Shown: piece after piece, positions 1 through 6,433 of the stretch
Position numbering within the stretch: position 1 is the stretch's first letter
Layout of the letters: the number at the start of each line of letters is the position of its first letter
Assembly: GCA_947623705.1 (NCBI GenBank)
Contig: CANQHT010000019.1
Span: forward strand, 1-16,444
Origin: an uncultured Bacilli bacterium
Lineage (GTDB): Bacteria; Bacillota_I; Bacilli_A; RF39; UBA660
Length of the DNA stretch: 16,444 bases
Direction: 5' to 3'
Position numbers and translations under genes: made by a program
Notes under the pieces: generated by a model
Told to the model about the DNA's origin: nothing
Seen by the model: only the letters and a program-made list of their open reading frames with translations
Databases searched by the model: none

Positions 1-1
1 C

Positions 2-343
2 AATGAAAGTAGTTTATTTGCCTTAGAAAGAAATGCTAATTTTAAATCAATTATTCAGGATATTTATCAATCTTTTGATGGGGAAGATGTTTATCCAAGT
101 ATTGAAGAGAAGGCCGCTAATCTACTCTATTTAATTGTTAAAAATCATGCTTTTATTGATGGTAATAAAAGAATTGCAGCAACTATCTTTATTTATTTTT
201 TACAAGTAAATAATATTCTATATCGAAATGGTATGCAAATTATTGATAATAATACCCTTGCTTCTATCACTCTTTTAATCGCCGAATCTAATCCCAGAGA
301 AAAAGAAGTTATGATTGATTTAATTATGAACTTCTTAAAATAA
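2..343 (+). CDS. Fic/Doc-family protein, C-terminal part (5' end outside window)
   Basis: This is an open frame running in from the left edge for 113 codons to a TAA at 341-343. The visible part carries the Fic signature HAFIDGNKR (about residues 51-59 of the visible frame), followed by a helical C-terminal segment. Fic/Doc proteins transfer AMP, another nucleotide part or a phosphate onto target proteins, and the motif His is the catalytic base. The lysine in DGNKR, where AMPylating Fic proteins usually have glycine (GNGR), is more like Doc toxins, which phosphorylate EF-Tu; this is an inference from the motif alone. From memory, the text around the motif (an EDVYPSIEEKAANLLYLIVKNH-like stretch, shortened here) is typical of Fic domains at the C-terminus of RhuM-type proteins often found near restriction-modification genes. 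The N-terminal half that would settle this is missing. No antitoxin gene is visible. The gene converges on the next one with an 18-bp gap. Confidence 0.85.
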   Translation, partial: NESSLFALERNANFKSIIQDIYQSFDGEDVYPSIEEKAANLLYLIVKNHAFIDGNKRIAATIFIYFLQVNNILYRNGMQIIDNNTLASITLLIAESNPREKEVMIDLIMNFLK

Positions 344-352
344 TTGTTTTTA

Positions 353-369
353 AAAAATAGGCTATTTTT
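353..369. terminator. weak bidirectional terminator candidate between convergent genes
   Basis: AAAAATA and TATTTTT flank a three-base GGC centre and form a 7-bp all-A/U hairpin. On both strands it ends in a run of T. It fills the 18-bp gap between the convergent Fic-like and membrane-protein genes and overlaps the stop codon of the latter. The stem has no G-C pairs, so it is weak. Confidence 0.35.
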
Positions 370-1375
370 CACATAATGTGTAGTCTATTTTTTCATCTTT
401 ATCTAAAATAATATTCTTATCTTCGCTACAACTTAATATATTGAATTTATCTAATTTATAAATCTTCTTATCTTCTACTTCTTCATATTCTTTATTTTCT
501 AATATTTCTTTAAAAGTAATCTTCCCATCTTTAATAGCATAACTAAGTTCATATTTATCTATTCCATAATTTAAATAAATATTTTCAATACACTTTCTAA
601 AGTAACCGGGAATATATTCACTTAATTCATTATCACATTTATCTTTTAAAATAACTTCTAATTTATAATTATCGTATAAATTATTTTTTTCTATTAAACC
701 ATTTGTTAAGATAAGTTCATTATTATCTTTGTTAAAACTTTCTAATAATCCCACTACTGTAACATAATCATATATTTTATATTTACTCAAATCCATATTA
801 TTTATATTAACAATTAATTTACTATTTTCATTAAATTTAACATAGCCATTAATAGTCTTATCACTTGTATTATAACTTTTTAATTCTAAATTAGTATTCC
901 CTTTAACTTTACTAATTTTACCCATTACTTTAATAAACTTGTGATGGTATTCTTTAAAACTTTCTTTAGGACTTGCTAGAAAACTATTAACATTTATTTC
1001 ATTTAATAACTTGGGAGAACATTTATAATCATTCGTAAAATCTTTATCTAAAATATATTTATTATCACATTTATATATTTGATAAAGTAAACTATTATAG
1101 ATAGCAACTTTATTATTTATTTTATTTTCTAAAACATAAATAGGTTTTAAATCAAAAGTATAAGTTTTAATATAATCAAGACTATAAGTAATTACTAAAA
1201 GAAGTAGGGGAAGAAATATAATAAAAATACTCTTCTTCCGTAAATAAACATAAATTGTTACTAAAATAATTCCGAGAATTACCGCGATTAATTTAAAAAT
1301 ACTATAAGCATTAATTAAATAAGGAATAATTATTAAAAGGATTCCTAATAATAAAATAATATTTTTCTTTTTCAT
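362..1375 (-). CDS. membrane protein with probable OB-fold domain, function unknown
   Basis: The 337-residue protein starts with MKKK and has three hydrophobic segments at about residues 5-21, 25-44 and 49-66. A largely soluble, Lys/Asn-rich remainder follows and is probably extracytoplasmic. Residues about 145-230 (HHKFIKVMGKISKVKG ... VTVVGLLESF) read like a β-barrel of the tRNA_anti-like/OB-fold type: a 'V.GkI..V' strand, a 'yvkF...' strand and a 'y..VtVvGll' strand. That is a pattern impression, not a database hit. The soluble part carries several cysteines (C103, C119 and others towards the C-terminus). The start is supported by GAGGT at 1381-1385, 5-9 bases upstream. The gene lies downstream of hup on the same strand, but the hup terminator separates them. 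I do not recognise a specific function. Confidence 0.75.
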   Translation of the reverse strand: MKKKNIILLLGILLIIIPYLINAYSIFKLIAVILGIILVTIYVYLRKKSIFIIFLPLLLLVITYSLDYIKTYTFDLKPIYVLENKINNKVAIYNSLLYQIYKCDNKYILDKDFTNDYKCSPKLLNEINVNSFLASPKESFKEYHHKFIKVMGKISKVKGNTNLELKSYNTSDKTINGYVKFNENSKLIVNINNMDLSKYKIYDYVTVVGLLESFNKDNNELILTNGLIEKNNLYDNYKLEVILKDKCDNELSEYIPGYFRKCIENIYLNYGIDKYELSYAIKDGKITFKEILENKEYEEVEDKKIYKLDKFNILSCSEDKNIILDKDEKIDYTLCEK

Positions 1376-1420
1376 ACTCTACCTCACTTATATTATACTC
1401 TATTTTGATATGAAAACACT

Positions 1421-1445
1421 AAAAAAGTTAGCAATTTGCTAACTT
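1421..1445 (-). terminator. intrinsic terminator of hup
   Basis: On the minus strand AAGTTAGCAA and TTGCTAACTT form a long inverted repeat (1425-1434 with 1436-1445) around a single central base. In RNA the innermost pairs open to make the loop. A run of six T (A on the + strand at 1421-1426) follows. It lies about 20 bases after the hup stop codon. Confidence 0.85.
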
Positions 1446-1466
1446 AATTTACTAAACCTTTACTTT

Positions 1467-1739
1467 TTAGTTTAAAGCATCTTTTAATTTGCTTCCAGCT
1501 TTGAATGAAGCAACTGTCTTTGCAGGAATTTTTAAAGGTTCTTTAGTTAGAGGGTTAATACCTTCTCTTGCAGCTCTTTTTTTAGCACTGAAAGTACCAA
1601 ATCCAACAAAAGTAACTTTTCCTTCCTTTTTAAGTCCTGTAGTGATACCTTCTAAAACAGCATCTAATGCTCTGCCAGCAGCAGCTTTAGATAATTCTGC
1701 TTTTTCAGCTACCATATCTACGATTTCTTGTCTTGACAT
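1467..1739 (-). CDS. hup: HU family DNA-binding protein
   Basis: This 90-residue protein has the exact length and layout of bacterial HU. It has the helical N-terminal dimerisation half (MSRQEIVDMVAEKAELSKA...), the conserved GFGTF at residues 46-50, and the β-arm RAAREGINPLTKE with the DNA-intercalating Pro at position 63. The C-terminal helix is ASFKAGSKLKDALN. HU is the abundant histone-like dimer that bends and compacts the nucleoid. A strong AGGAGG Shine-Dalgarno lies 9 bases before the ATG. Its codons are richer in GCA/GCT and G+C than those of neighbouring genes, as expected for a highly expressed protein. It sits directly downstream of spoIVA on the same strand, as hbs does in Bacillus subtilis (recalled synteny). 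It has its own leader and terminator, so it is probably transcribed alone. Confidence 0.97.
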   Translation of the reverse strand: MSRQEIVDMVAEKAELSKAAAGRALDAVLEGITTGLKKEGKVTFVGFGTFSAKKRAAREGINPLTKEPLKIPAKTVASFKAGSKLKDALN

Positions 1740-1802
1740 GTTTTCTTACCTCCTCATTTTTTTAATAAAACAATATCATTCGTTTGGACCTATTGTCCTC
1801 AC

Positions 1803-1837
1803 ATAATAAGATTATCAAAAAAATTATTTAAAATCAA
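1803..1837 (-). promoter_or_regulatory. candidate σA promoter for hup
   Basis: On the minus strand TTGATT (1832-1837) is followed after 17 bases by TAATCT (1809-1814); an overlapping alternative -10 TATTAT lies at 1803-1808. Initiation near 1800 would give a leader of about 60 bases before the strong hup RBS. The match is moderate and the region is so AT-rich that chance hits are common. Confidence 0.35.
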
Positions 1838-1921
1838 TAAAAAATGTTGATATTTAAGTGAAAATTGCAAATTTTTAAGGATTTTCGACCAAAATTGACT
1901 GAAATTTGACAAAAATTACAA

Positions 1922-1945
1922 TAAAAAAGAGAATCTCTTCTCTCC
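1922..1945 (-). terminator. intrinsic terminator of spoIVA
   Basis: On the minus strand AGAGAA (1938-1943) pairs with TTCTCT (1928-1933) across a GAGA tetraloop. Further G-U/A-U pairs are possible at the base, and a T run follows (+ strand A at 1923-1928). The hairpin starts at the stop codon of spoIVA. Confidence 0.75.
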
Positions 1946-3423
1946 TATAAAACAATTGCAATTAGATTATTTGAGCCTTTATTAACAATCTTGGTTACAG
2001 TATTAGATAACTTAAATCTAGTATTATCTGGCATCATATTAAGTTTAGCTTGAATACCTTCTTGGACAATAACTTCTAGACTACGACCAAAGATTTCACT
2101 TTTCCAAATACTACTTGGATCAGTTTCATAATCTTTCATTAAATAATCAATTAATTCTTTACTTTGCATTTCACTACCAATGATTGGTTCAAAGGTAGAT
2201 TCTACATCAACTTTCATTAGATGGATTGAAGATGCTAAAGCTTTTAATTTAACGCCATACCGACTACCTTGTTTAACTATCTCAGGTATTTCTAACTTCA
2301 TATCTTTAAGAGTTGGATAGACAATACCATAACCGGTTGTCTTCGCTTGTTTTAAAGCATTTCTTAAAAGTTCAGTTTCTTCCTTACCCTCTTTATATGT
2401 CGCAAATATTTTAAGAAGTCCCGCTTTTGTTGTTGAATATTCACCCATTAAAGATTTTAAAGTTTCATCATAAAGTTCATTTGGACTTTCTAAGTTAATT
2501 GTAATAGTACCACTTGCGGTATCAAGTTCACTAATATAAGATTTAGAAATATAAGGACTATCTTCAAAATGACTAATTATATAATCGACATCTTTAACTT
2601 TATTAACACTTACAACACTTTCTTTTATTTTTTCTAAATAATGAGCTTTAATTTCATGAGTATTAGGTAAAACGTGAACCCATTCTGGCATATTGACTAA
2701 AATATCTAAGACTGGGAATTCATATAAAGCTTCTTTTAAAATACTCATAATTTCTTTTTCATTCATTGCTTCCACATTAATTGGCATAACCGGAACATCA
2801 TAAGCATCACTTAAAGACCTTGATAATTCCACAGTTTCCGTATTAGTTGGATGCACTGTATTTAAAACCACAATAAAAGGTTTCCCAATTTCTTTTAATT
2901 CCCCCACAATTTTTTCTTCGGCTTCCACATAGTTTTCTCTTTTGATTTCCCCAAAAGAACCATCAGTAGTTACGACAATACCAATAGTTGAATGATCTTT
3001 GATAACTTTTTGCGTCCCAATTTCCGCAGCCTCAACAAAAGGTACGGCATCAGGAAACCAAGGTGTTTTAACCATTCTTGGATTACCATCTTCATCTTCA
3101 TAACCGGCCGCCTCGGGAATAACATAACCAACACAATCAACTAATTTAATGTTAGTTTCAAAGTTATCAACCTTAATAGTAGCTCCATTACTTGGGACAA
3201 ATTTTGGTTCCGTAGTCATTATTGTTTTACCTTCAGCACTTTGGGGAATTTCATCTAAGCATTTCTTTTTATCAAAATCTTCAGTAATATTAGGAACTAC
3301 TAAATTTTCAATAAATCTTTTGATAAAAGTCGATTTACCAGTCCGAACAGCCCCAACGACACCTAAATAAATTTCCCCATTACCTCTCTTAGCTATCGAA
3401 GATATAATACTTTCTTTTTCCAT
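1945..3423 (-). CDS. spoIVA: stage IV sporulation protein A (spore coat morphogenetic ATPase)
   Basis: At 492 residues it is the same length as B. subtilis SpoIVA, as I recall it. The N-terminus has a GTPase-like fold with Walker A GAVRTGKST (residues 24-32), a switch region around IMTTEPKFVP (69-78) and a Walker B-like LVDCVGY (94-100). Despite the fold, the family hydrolyses ATP and uses it to polymerise irreversibly. The middle and C-terminal domains end in ...NNLIAIVL, very close to the family's conserved hydrophobic tail that contacts SpoVM on the forespore membrane. The protein forms the basal layer of the spore coat around the outer forespore membrane in the mother cell. The start is supported by AAAGGAGAG at 3429-3437. 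A σE-like promoter lies just upstream. The intact motifs and tail suggest a functional gene, so the organism is probably a spore former. Confidence 0.97.
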   Translation of the reverse strand: MEKESIISSIAKRGNGEIYLGVVGAVRTGKSTFIKRFIENLVVPNITEDFDKKKCLDEIPQSAEGKTIMTTEPKFVPSNGATIKVDNFETNIKLVDCVGYVIPEAAGYEDEDGNPRMVKTPWFPDAVPFVEAAEIGTQKVIKDHSTIGIVVTTDGSFGEIKRENYVEAEEKIVGELKEIGKPFIVVLNTVHPTNTETVELSRSLSDAYDVPVMPINVEAMNEKEIMSILKEALYEFPVLDILVNMPEWVHVLPNTHEIKAHYLEKIKESVVSVNKVKDVDYIISHFEDSPYISKSYISELDTASGTITINLESPNELYDETLKSLMGEYSTTKAGLLKIFATYKEGKEETELLRNALKQAKTTGYGIVYPTLKDMKLEIPEIVKQGSRYGVKLKALASSIHLMKVDVESTFEPIIGSEMQSKELIDYLMKDYETDPSSIWKSEIFGRSLEVIVQEGIQAKLNMMPDNTRFKLSNTVTKIVNKGSNNLIAIVL

Positions 3424-3446
3424 AACTTCTCTCCTTTTTCTACTTT

Positions 3447-3476
3447 AATGCTATGAGTGTTTTTAAAATTTATACC
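3447..3476 (-). promoter_or_regulatory. candidate σE-type promoter of spoIVA
   Basis: On the minus strand CATAGCATT (3447-3455) resembles the σE -10 consensus (CATACAnT). GGTATAAA (3469-3476), 13 bases upstream, resembles the ATA-containing σE -35. The element lies about 25 bases ahead of the ATG. B. subtilis spoIVA is transcribed by σE in the mother cell, which fits. There is no good σA pair in the same interval. Confidence 0.45.
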
Positions 3477-3484
3477 AAAAAAGC

Positions 3485-3515
3485 AAAAAAAAGAGATATA
3501 GGAGTACTACATCTC
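3485..3515 (-). terminator. strong intrinsic terminator of the accessory block
   Basis: On the minus strand GAGATGTAG (3507-3515) pairs with CTATATCTC (3493-3501): nine pairs, one of them G-U, with loop TACTC. Eight T follow directly (+ strand A at 3485-3492). It begins 6 bases after the stop of the 53-codon ORF. Confidence 0.9.
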
Positions 3516-3521
3516 AATCAT

Positions 3522-3683
3522 TTAGTCGCGACTTCGCGTATCATAATAATCTAATCCGTGTGCAAGCAGTAAAAATTTTTTATCTTCTTTTAACATATAC
3601 CAAGCCGCAACTTGGAAATTCTGAAAAATCTCAGTTGAAACAGAAGATGGCTTATATTTTTGCTCAAGTTTCTCTTTTAACAT
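3522..3683 (-). CDS. small 53-residue ORF, function unknown
   Basis: The frame encodes MLKEKLEQKYKPSSV... and ends ...LLLAHGLDYYDTRSRD, stopping at TAA 3522-3524. It begins 7 bases after the stop of the secreted-protein gene and ends 6 bases before a strong terminator, so it fills the distal position of that transcript exactly. Against it: there is no clear Shine-Dalgarno before the ATG, so translation would need coupling to the upstream gene. It has no signal peptide or membrane segment; the first half is a charged amphipathic helix and the middle (FQVAAWYMLKEDKKFLLLAHGL) looks folded. The 3' end is unusually GC-rich for this region (CGCG at 3527-3538). It could be a genuine small protein or the remnant of a longer gene. 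I do not recognise a family. Confidence 0.5.
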   Translation of the reverse strand: MLKEKLEQKYKPSSVSTEIFQNFQVAAWYMLKEDKKFLLLAHGLDYYDTRSRD

Positions 3684-3690
3684 TTTGAAG

Positions 3691-4536
3691 TCAATATTGG
3701 ATTTTCACACCTGTCATTCCATCATACTTCACTGAAGTATTATATGGAAAAACAAATACATCACCTAAACCGCCAGCTCCCAAATAGTAGTTATGTGATT
3801 CTGTTAAGGATACATTTTGAACTGCATGTTGATAAGAGCCATAAATTGCTGGATAACTTTCGGTAGGGGTAACGCCACATTCAACTGAAAGCATTAGGTC
3901 ATCGATGTCATCATTTACGATATTCATAGAAATTCCAAAGCCATTGTCCAATCTCTTAATATTTGTGCCATTCCAACTATAATCTATTACTTTGTAAGAT
4001 CCATTCGTTTTGTAAATTTGTCTTCCAATTTGAGAGCCATTTCTAAATTCAAAGCCATAACCACGAATTCCCATAACATCAAAAGAACGCGTTTTAGGTA
4101 TGCCCTTCCATGCTACATCTACAGAAACATTATTCCAAATGGAACCACCAATTAAACTTATCGTAATGCTTTTAGCTGTTGAAGCAAAGTAATTACCACC
4201 ATCATCTAATAAAGGTGATGCTGTATTACCAAAGTGACCATATTCTTCTTTTGATATTTCTCTTTCAGTTGTTAAATTTAAATGCTCATTATAAGTACTT
4301 ATTGTATATTTTGTTTCTTTTCTTACATCACTATAATCTAAATCTTTTAATCTATCATAATCTTCTTCTGTCATTAACATAACATATCTTTGATCATGAA
4401 TTTTTAAAAAATTGTTGTATTCTTCTTCGGTCATTTCAACACCATTATTATTAATAATAGTTTTTGCATATGTAAAAATAGGAAACATAACAAACATGCT
4501 AATAATCATCAAAAATATAAACTTCACATTTTTCAA
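3691..4536 (-). CDS. secreted protein with repeated EE-Y motifs, function unknown
   Basis: I start this gene at TTG 4534-4536, not at the longer frame's TTG at 4590. AAAGGAG (4546-4552) lies 9 bases upstream, and the protein then opens with a perfect signal peptide, MKNVKFIFLMIISMFVMFPIFTYA, with probable cleavage after residue 24. The upstream TTG is better read as part of the promoter -35. The 281-residue product has three short related segments: MTEEEY (35-40), MTEEDY (55-60) and SKEEYG (95-100). A β-rich, Gly/Asn/Tyr-rich C-terminal domain (about 115-281) follows and has few charges. There is no LPXTG, lipobox or anchor, so it is probably released or loosely wall-associated. G+C and codon use look higher than in neighbouring genes, which hints at acquisition. 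It follows a membrane-anchored XRE regulator. I do not recognise the family. Confidence 0.75.
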   Translation of the reverse strand: MKNVKFIFLMIISMFVMFPIFTYAKTIINNNGVEMTEEEYNNFLKIHDQRYVMLMTEEDYDRLKDLDYSDVRKETKYTISTYNEHLNLTTEREISKEEYGHFGNTASPLLDDGGNYFASTAKSITISLIGGSIWNNVSVDVAWKGIPKTRSFDVMGIRGYGFEFRNGSQIGRQIYKTNGSYKVIDYSWNGTNIKRLDNGFGISMNIVNDDIDDLMLSVECGVTPTESYPAIYGSYQHAVQNVSLTESHNYYLGAGGLGDVFVFPYNTSVKYDGMTGVKIQY

Positions 4537-4561
4537 CCCATTTTTCTCCTTTCCACCAACT

Positions 4562-4590
4562 ATTTTAAATATTTTGTCGAAAGATAGCAA
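4562..4590 (-). promoter_or_regulatory. σA-type promoter of the secreted-protein gene
   Basis: On the minus strand TTGCTA (4585-4590) is followed after exactly 17 bases by TAAAAT (4562-4567). Transcription would start about 20 bases before the TTG start at 4536, leaving room for just the AAAGGAG site. This supports both the revised start and independent transcription of this gene from the regulator upstream. Confidence 0.55.
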
Positions 4591-4599
4591 CCTAATTTT

Positions 4600-4627
4600 A
4601 TGAGAATTGTTTTTCTCACAATATGAG
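4600..4627. repeat. alternative short hairpins after the regulator gene
   Basis: On the minus strand three arms follow the XRE-gene stop: TCTCA, then TGAGAA, then TTCTCA. The middle arm can pair with either the first or the third, with 5- and 6-base-pair stems. No T run follows, so this is not a standard terminator. It lies just upstream of the -35 of the secreted-protein gene and could be a weak pause site or an operator. Confidence 0.35.
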
Positions 4628-4630
4628 ATT

Positions 4631-5749
4631 TTATTTTAATAAATATAATACTTCTTTTTTAAACAGTTTTAATGTTTCTTCATAATTATTACATTTACCA
4701 GTAATACATTCAATTACTTTACCATTTTGGACATCGTATTTATAATTTTCAATTTCAAGATTATTGTTATTATATATTAATATTTCTATTCTATTAACAT
4801 CTAATAAATAAGTATAAAGATAATTAAAACCATTTTTTTCATAGTAAATTTTTATTTTGTTTAAATTCATCATATAATTTATATTATATATTTTATCCTT
4901 TTTTATAAAATTATTATTTGGATTTTCTTTATAATCATTTTTTAATAAAATATTTTTAATTTCTTCTGGTGTTTTATTTATTGTTTTAACTATCTCAATA
5001 TTATCTTTAATATAAATTTTACTATTTGAAAAATCTTTAATAAATTTCATCTTTGTTGTATACTCTTGAACTTTATTATTTTTATCAATAATAGTTACTC
5101 TCAAATACAACTTGTCAAAATAATCACTTAAATTATCAAATTCAATATAACTTTCAAAATTGTCAATATGAATATTATCTAAATCAGAAAAAGTATTAAT
5201 TAATTTTTCTTCTTTATTATCTAAAACATATACATCTACTGATACTGTATCCGTATTTTTTATTTCTAATCCTTTTACATTAATGTTGTTTAAATATAAT
5301 GTATCTTTTTGATTTGTTTCAATGTATGATCCACTAATCATTACAAAATCTGAATTTTCTAATTGAACTTTATACACTACAAAACGATTATAATTAAAGA
5401 CAAAAAATAAACCCACAATCAAAATAGCAATAATTATCAAAGTACCAAATAAAATTTTCTTTAATCTTTTAGCTTTCTTATTACCCATATTATTAAATTC
5501 ATCAATGACACCTTGAACTAAATTACCATCCTTATCATCTTCAAGTCTTGCTTTCATTAGATCTTGGAAGTTTACTTCAAAATATTTACTAAACAAATAA
5601 ACAGTTTCAATTGTTGGTAAACTATAACCTCTTTCCCAATTAGATAGAGATTTATCACTAACATGTAATTCATCTGCTAGTTGTTTTTGAGTAAAGCCTT
5701 TCGATTTTCTTAACCCAACAATTATCTTTCCTAACTTATTACCATTCAT
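4631..5749 (-). CDS. membrane-anchored XRE-family (Cro/C1-type) transcriptional regulator
   Basis: The 372-residue protein has an N-terminal Cro/C1 helix-turn-helix at residues 5-64, with the typical TQKQLADELHVSDKSLSNWERG core (shortened: TQKQLADELHV then SDKSLSNWERG). A charged linker, a single transmembrane helix at about 98-119 preceded by KKAKRLKK, and a roughly 250-residue Asn/Lys-rich β-type domain predicted outside the cell follow. This one-pass topology suggests a sensor that reads an external signal and regulates DNA directly. The domain outside the membrane is unrecognised. The RBS AAGGTGG lies 10 bases before the ATG. The gene precedes the secreted-protein gene on the same strand, which makes that gene its likely target or partner. 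It lies 66 bases downstream of nth with no obvious terminator between, so read-through from the repair operon is possible. Confidence 0.85.
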   Translation of the reverse strand: MNGNKLGKIIVGLRKSKGFTQKQLADELHVSDKSLSNWERGYSLPTIETVYLFSKYFEVNFQDLMKARLEDDKDGNLVQGVIDEFNNMGNKKAKRLKKILFGTLIIIAILIVGLFFVFNYNRFVVYKVQLENSDFVMISGSYIETNQKDTLYLNNINVKGLEIKNTDTVSVDVYVLDNKEEKLINTFSDLDNIHIDNFESYIEFDNLSDYFDKLYLRVTIIDKNNKVQEYTTKMKFIKDFSNSKIYIKDNIEIVKTINKTPEEIKNILLKNDYKENPNNNFIKKDKIYNINYMMNLNKIKIYYEKNGFNYLYTYLLDVNRIEILIYNNNNLEIENYKYDVQNGKVIECITGKCNNYEETLKLFKKEVLYLLK

Positions 5750-5779
5750 TAACTTACAGCCACCTTTTCATACATATAT

Positions 5780-5809
5780 ATTGTAATACTAAATGGCAAT
5801 ATTTACCAA
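5780..5809 (-). promoter_or_regulatory. candidate promoter and operator dyad of the XRE regulator
   Basis: On the minus strand TTGGTA (5804-5809) is followed after 18 bases by TACAAT (5780-5785). An imperfect dyad, TGG-AA-x3-TT-CCA (5794-5808), overlaps the -35. A Cro-like protein binding there would repress its own gene. The promoter match is moderate. Confidence 0.35.
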
Positions 5810-5815
5810 CGAATT

Positions 5816-6433
5816 TTACTTAACTTTACATTTATTTATAAAAGGGCATTTTTCACAATCCGGATTTTTACTTTTACAAGTGTATCTACCAAATAAAACT
5901 AATTGATGATGAAGTCTACTCCATTTATCTTTCGGAAATTTTCGCATTAATTTCTTTTCCACTGTTAAAACATCATCAGTATCTTTTGCAAAACCTAATC
6001 TTTTGGCAACACGAAAAACATGGGTATCTACCGCAATAGCGGGTACACCATAAATATTAGATAAAACTACATTAGTGGTCTTTCTTCCTACTCCCGGTAA
6101 ACTTTCTAAATATTCTCTATTATTGGGAACTATTCCATCATAATCAGTAAGTAATTTATTCGCAATCTTTTTAATATATTCGGCTTTTCTTTGATAAGTA
6201 CCTACTGGTTTAATAATATTTTCAATTGTTTTTAAATCTAATTTACTTATTTCTTCTAAATTATATTTAAATAATTCTTTTGTAACCATATTAACTCTTT
6301 TATCCGTTGATTGAGCCGATAAAACAGTCGCCATTAATAATTCATAATCTTTAGTATAATCTAACTCACATCTAGGATTCGGAATAATCTCATCTAAATA
6401 TTTAATTACTTCTTCACTACTTATCATAATCAT
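5816..6433 (-). CDS. nth: endonuclease III (DNA glycosylase/AP lyase)
   Basis: The 205-residue protein has all hallmarks of Nth. The helix-hairpin-helix LPGVGRKTTNVV lies at 112-123 with catalytic Lys118, and the catalytic Asp136 is in VDTHVFRVAKRLG. The [4Fe-4S] cluster motif C-x6-C-x2-C-x5-C is formed by Cys186, 193, 196 and 202. It removes oxidised pyrimidines and nicks the abasic site in base excision repair. The start overlaps the end of dnaD by 17 bases; Met1 and Met3 are both possible and neither has a strong Shine-Dalgarno, so translational coupling to dnaD is likely. The dnaD-nth order matches B. subtilis, and its presence downstream of mutM puts two base-excision glycosylases in one operon. 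Confidence 0.97.
   Translation of the reverse strand: MIMISSEEVIKYLDEIIPNPRCELDYTKDYELLMATVLSAQSTDKRVNMVTKELFKYNLEEISKLDLKTIENIIKPVGTYQRKAEYIKKIANKLLTDYDGIVPNNREYLESLPGVGRKTTNVVLSNIYGVPAIAVDTHVFRVAKRLGFAKDTDDVLTVEKKLMRKFPKDKWSRLHHQLVLFGRYTCKSKNPDCEKCPFINKCKVK

Noticed and set aside
1392..1397. TATAAT on the minus strand before the OB-fold membrane-protein gene
   Set aside because: Transcription from it would begin within the Shine-Dalgarno sequence and there is no -35 match, so it is probably chance in AT-rich DNA.
1786..1799. Small GGAC-x5-GTCC hairpin in the hup leader
   Set aside because: A four-pair stem is too short to support an autoregulatory site; no second signal was found.
1489..1806. 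Open frame of 105 codons on the + strand over hup
   Set aside because: It is the antisense shadow of hup, has no RBS, and its composition follows from the HU codons.
4179..4382. Leu/His/Tyr-rich + strand frame opposite the secreted-protein gene
   Set aside because: It is an antisense shadow with a biased composition and no RBS.
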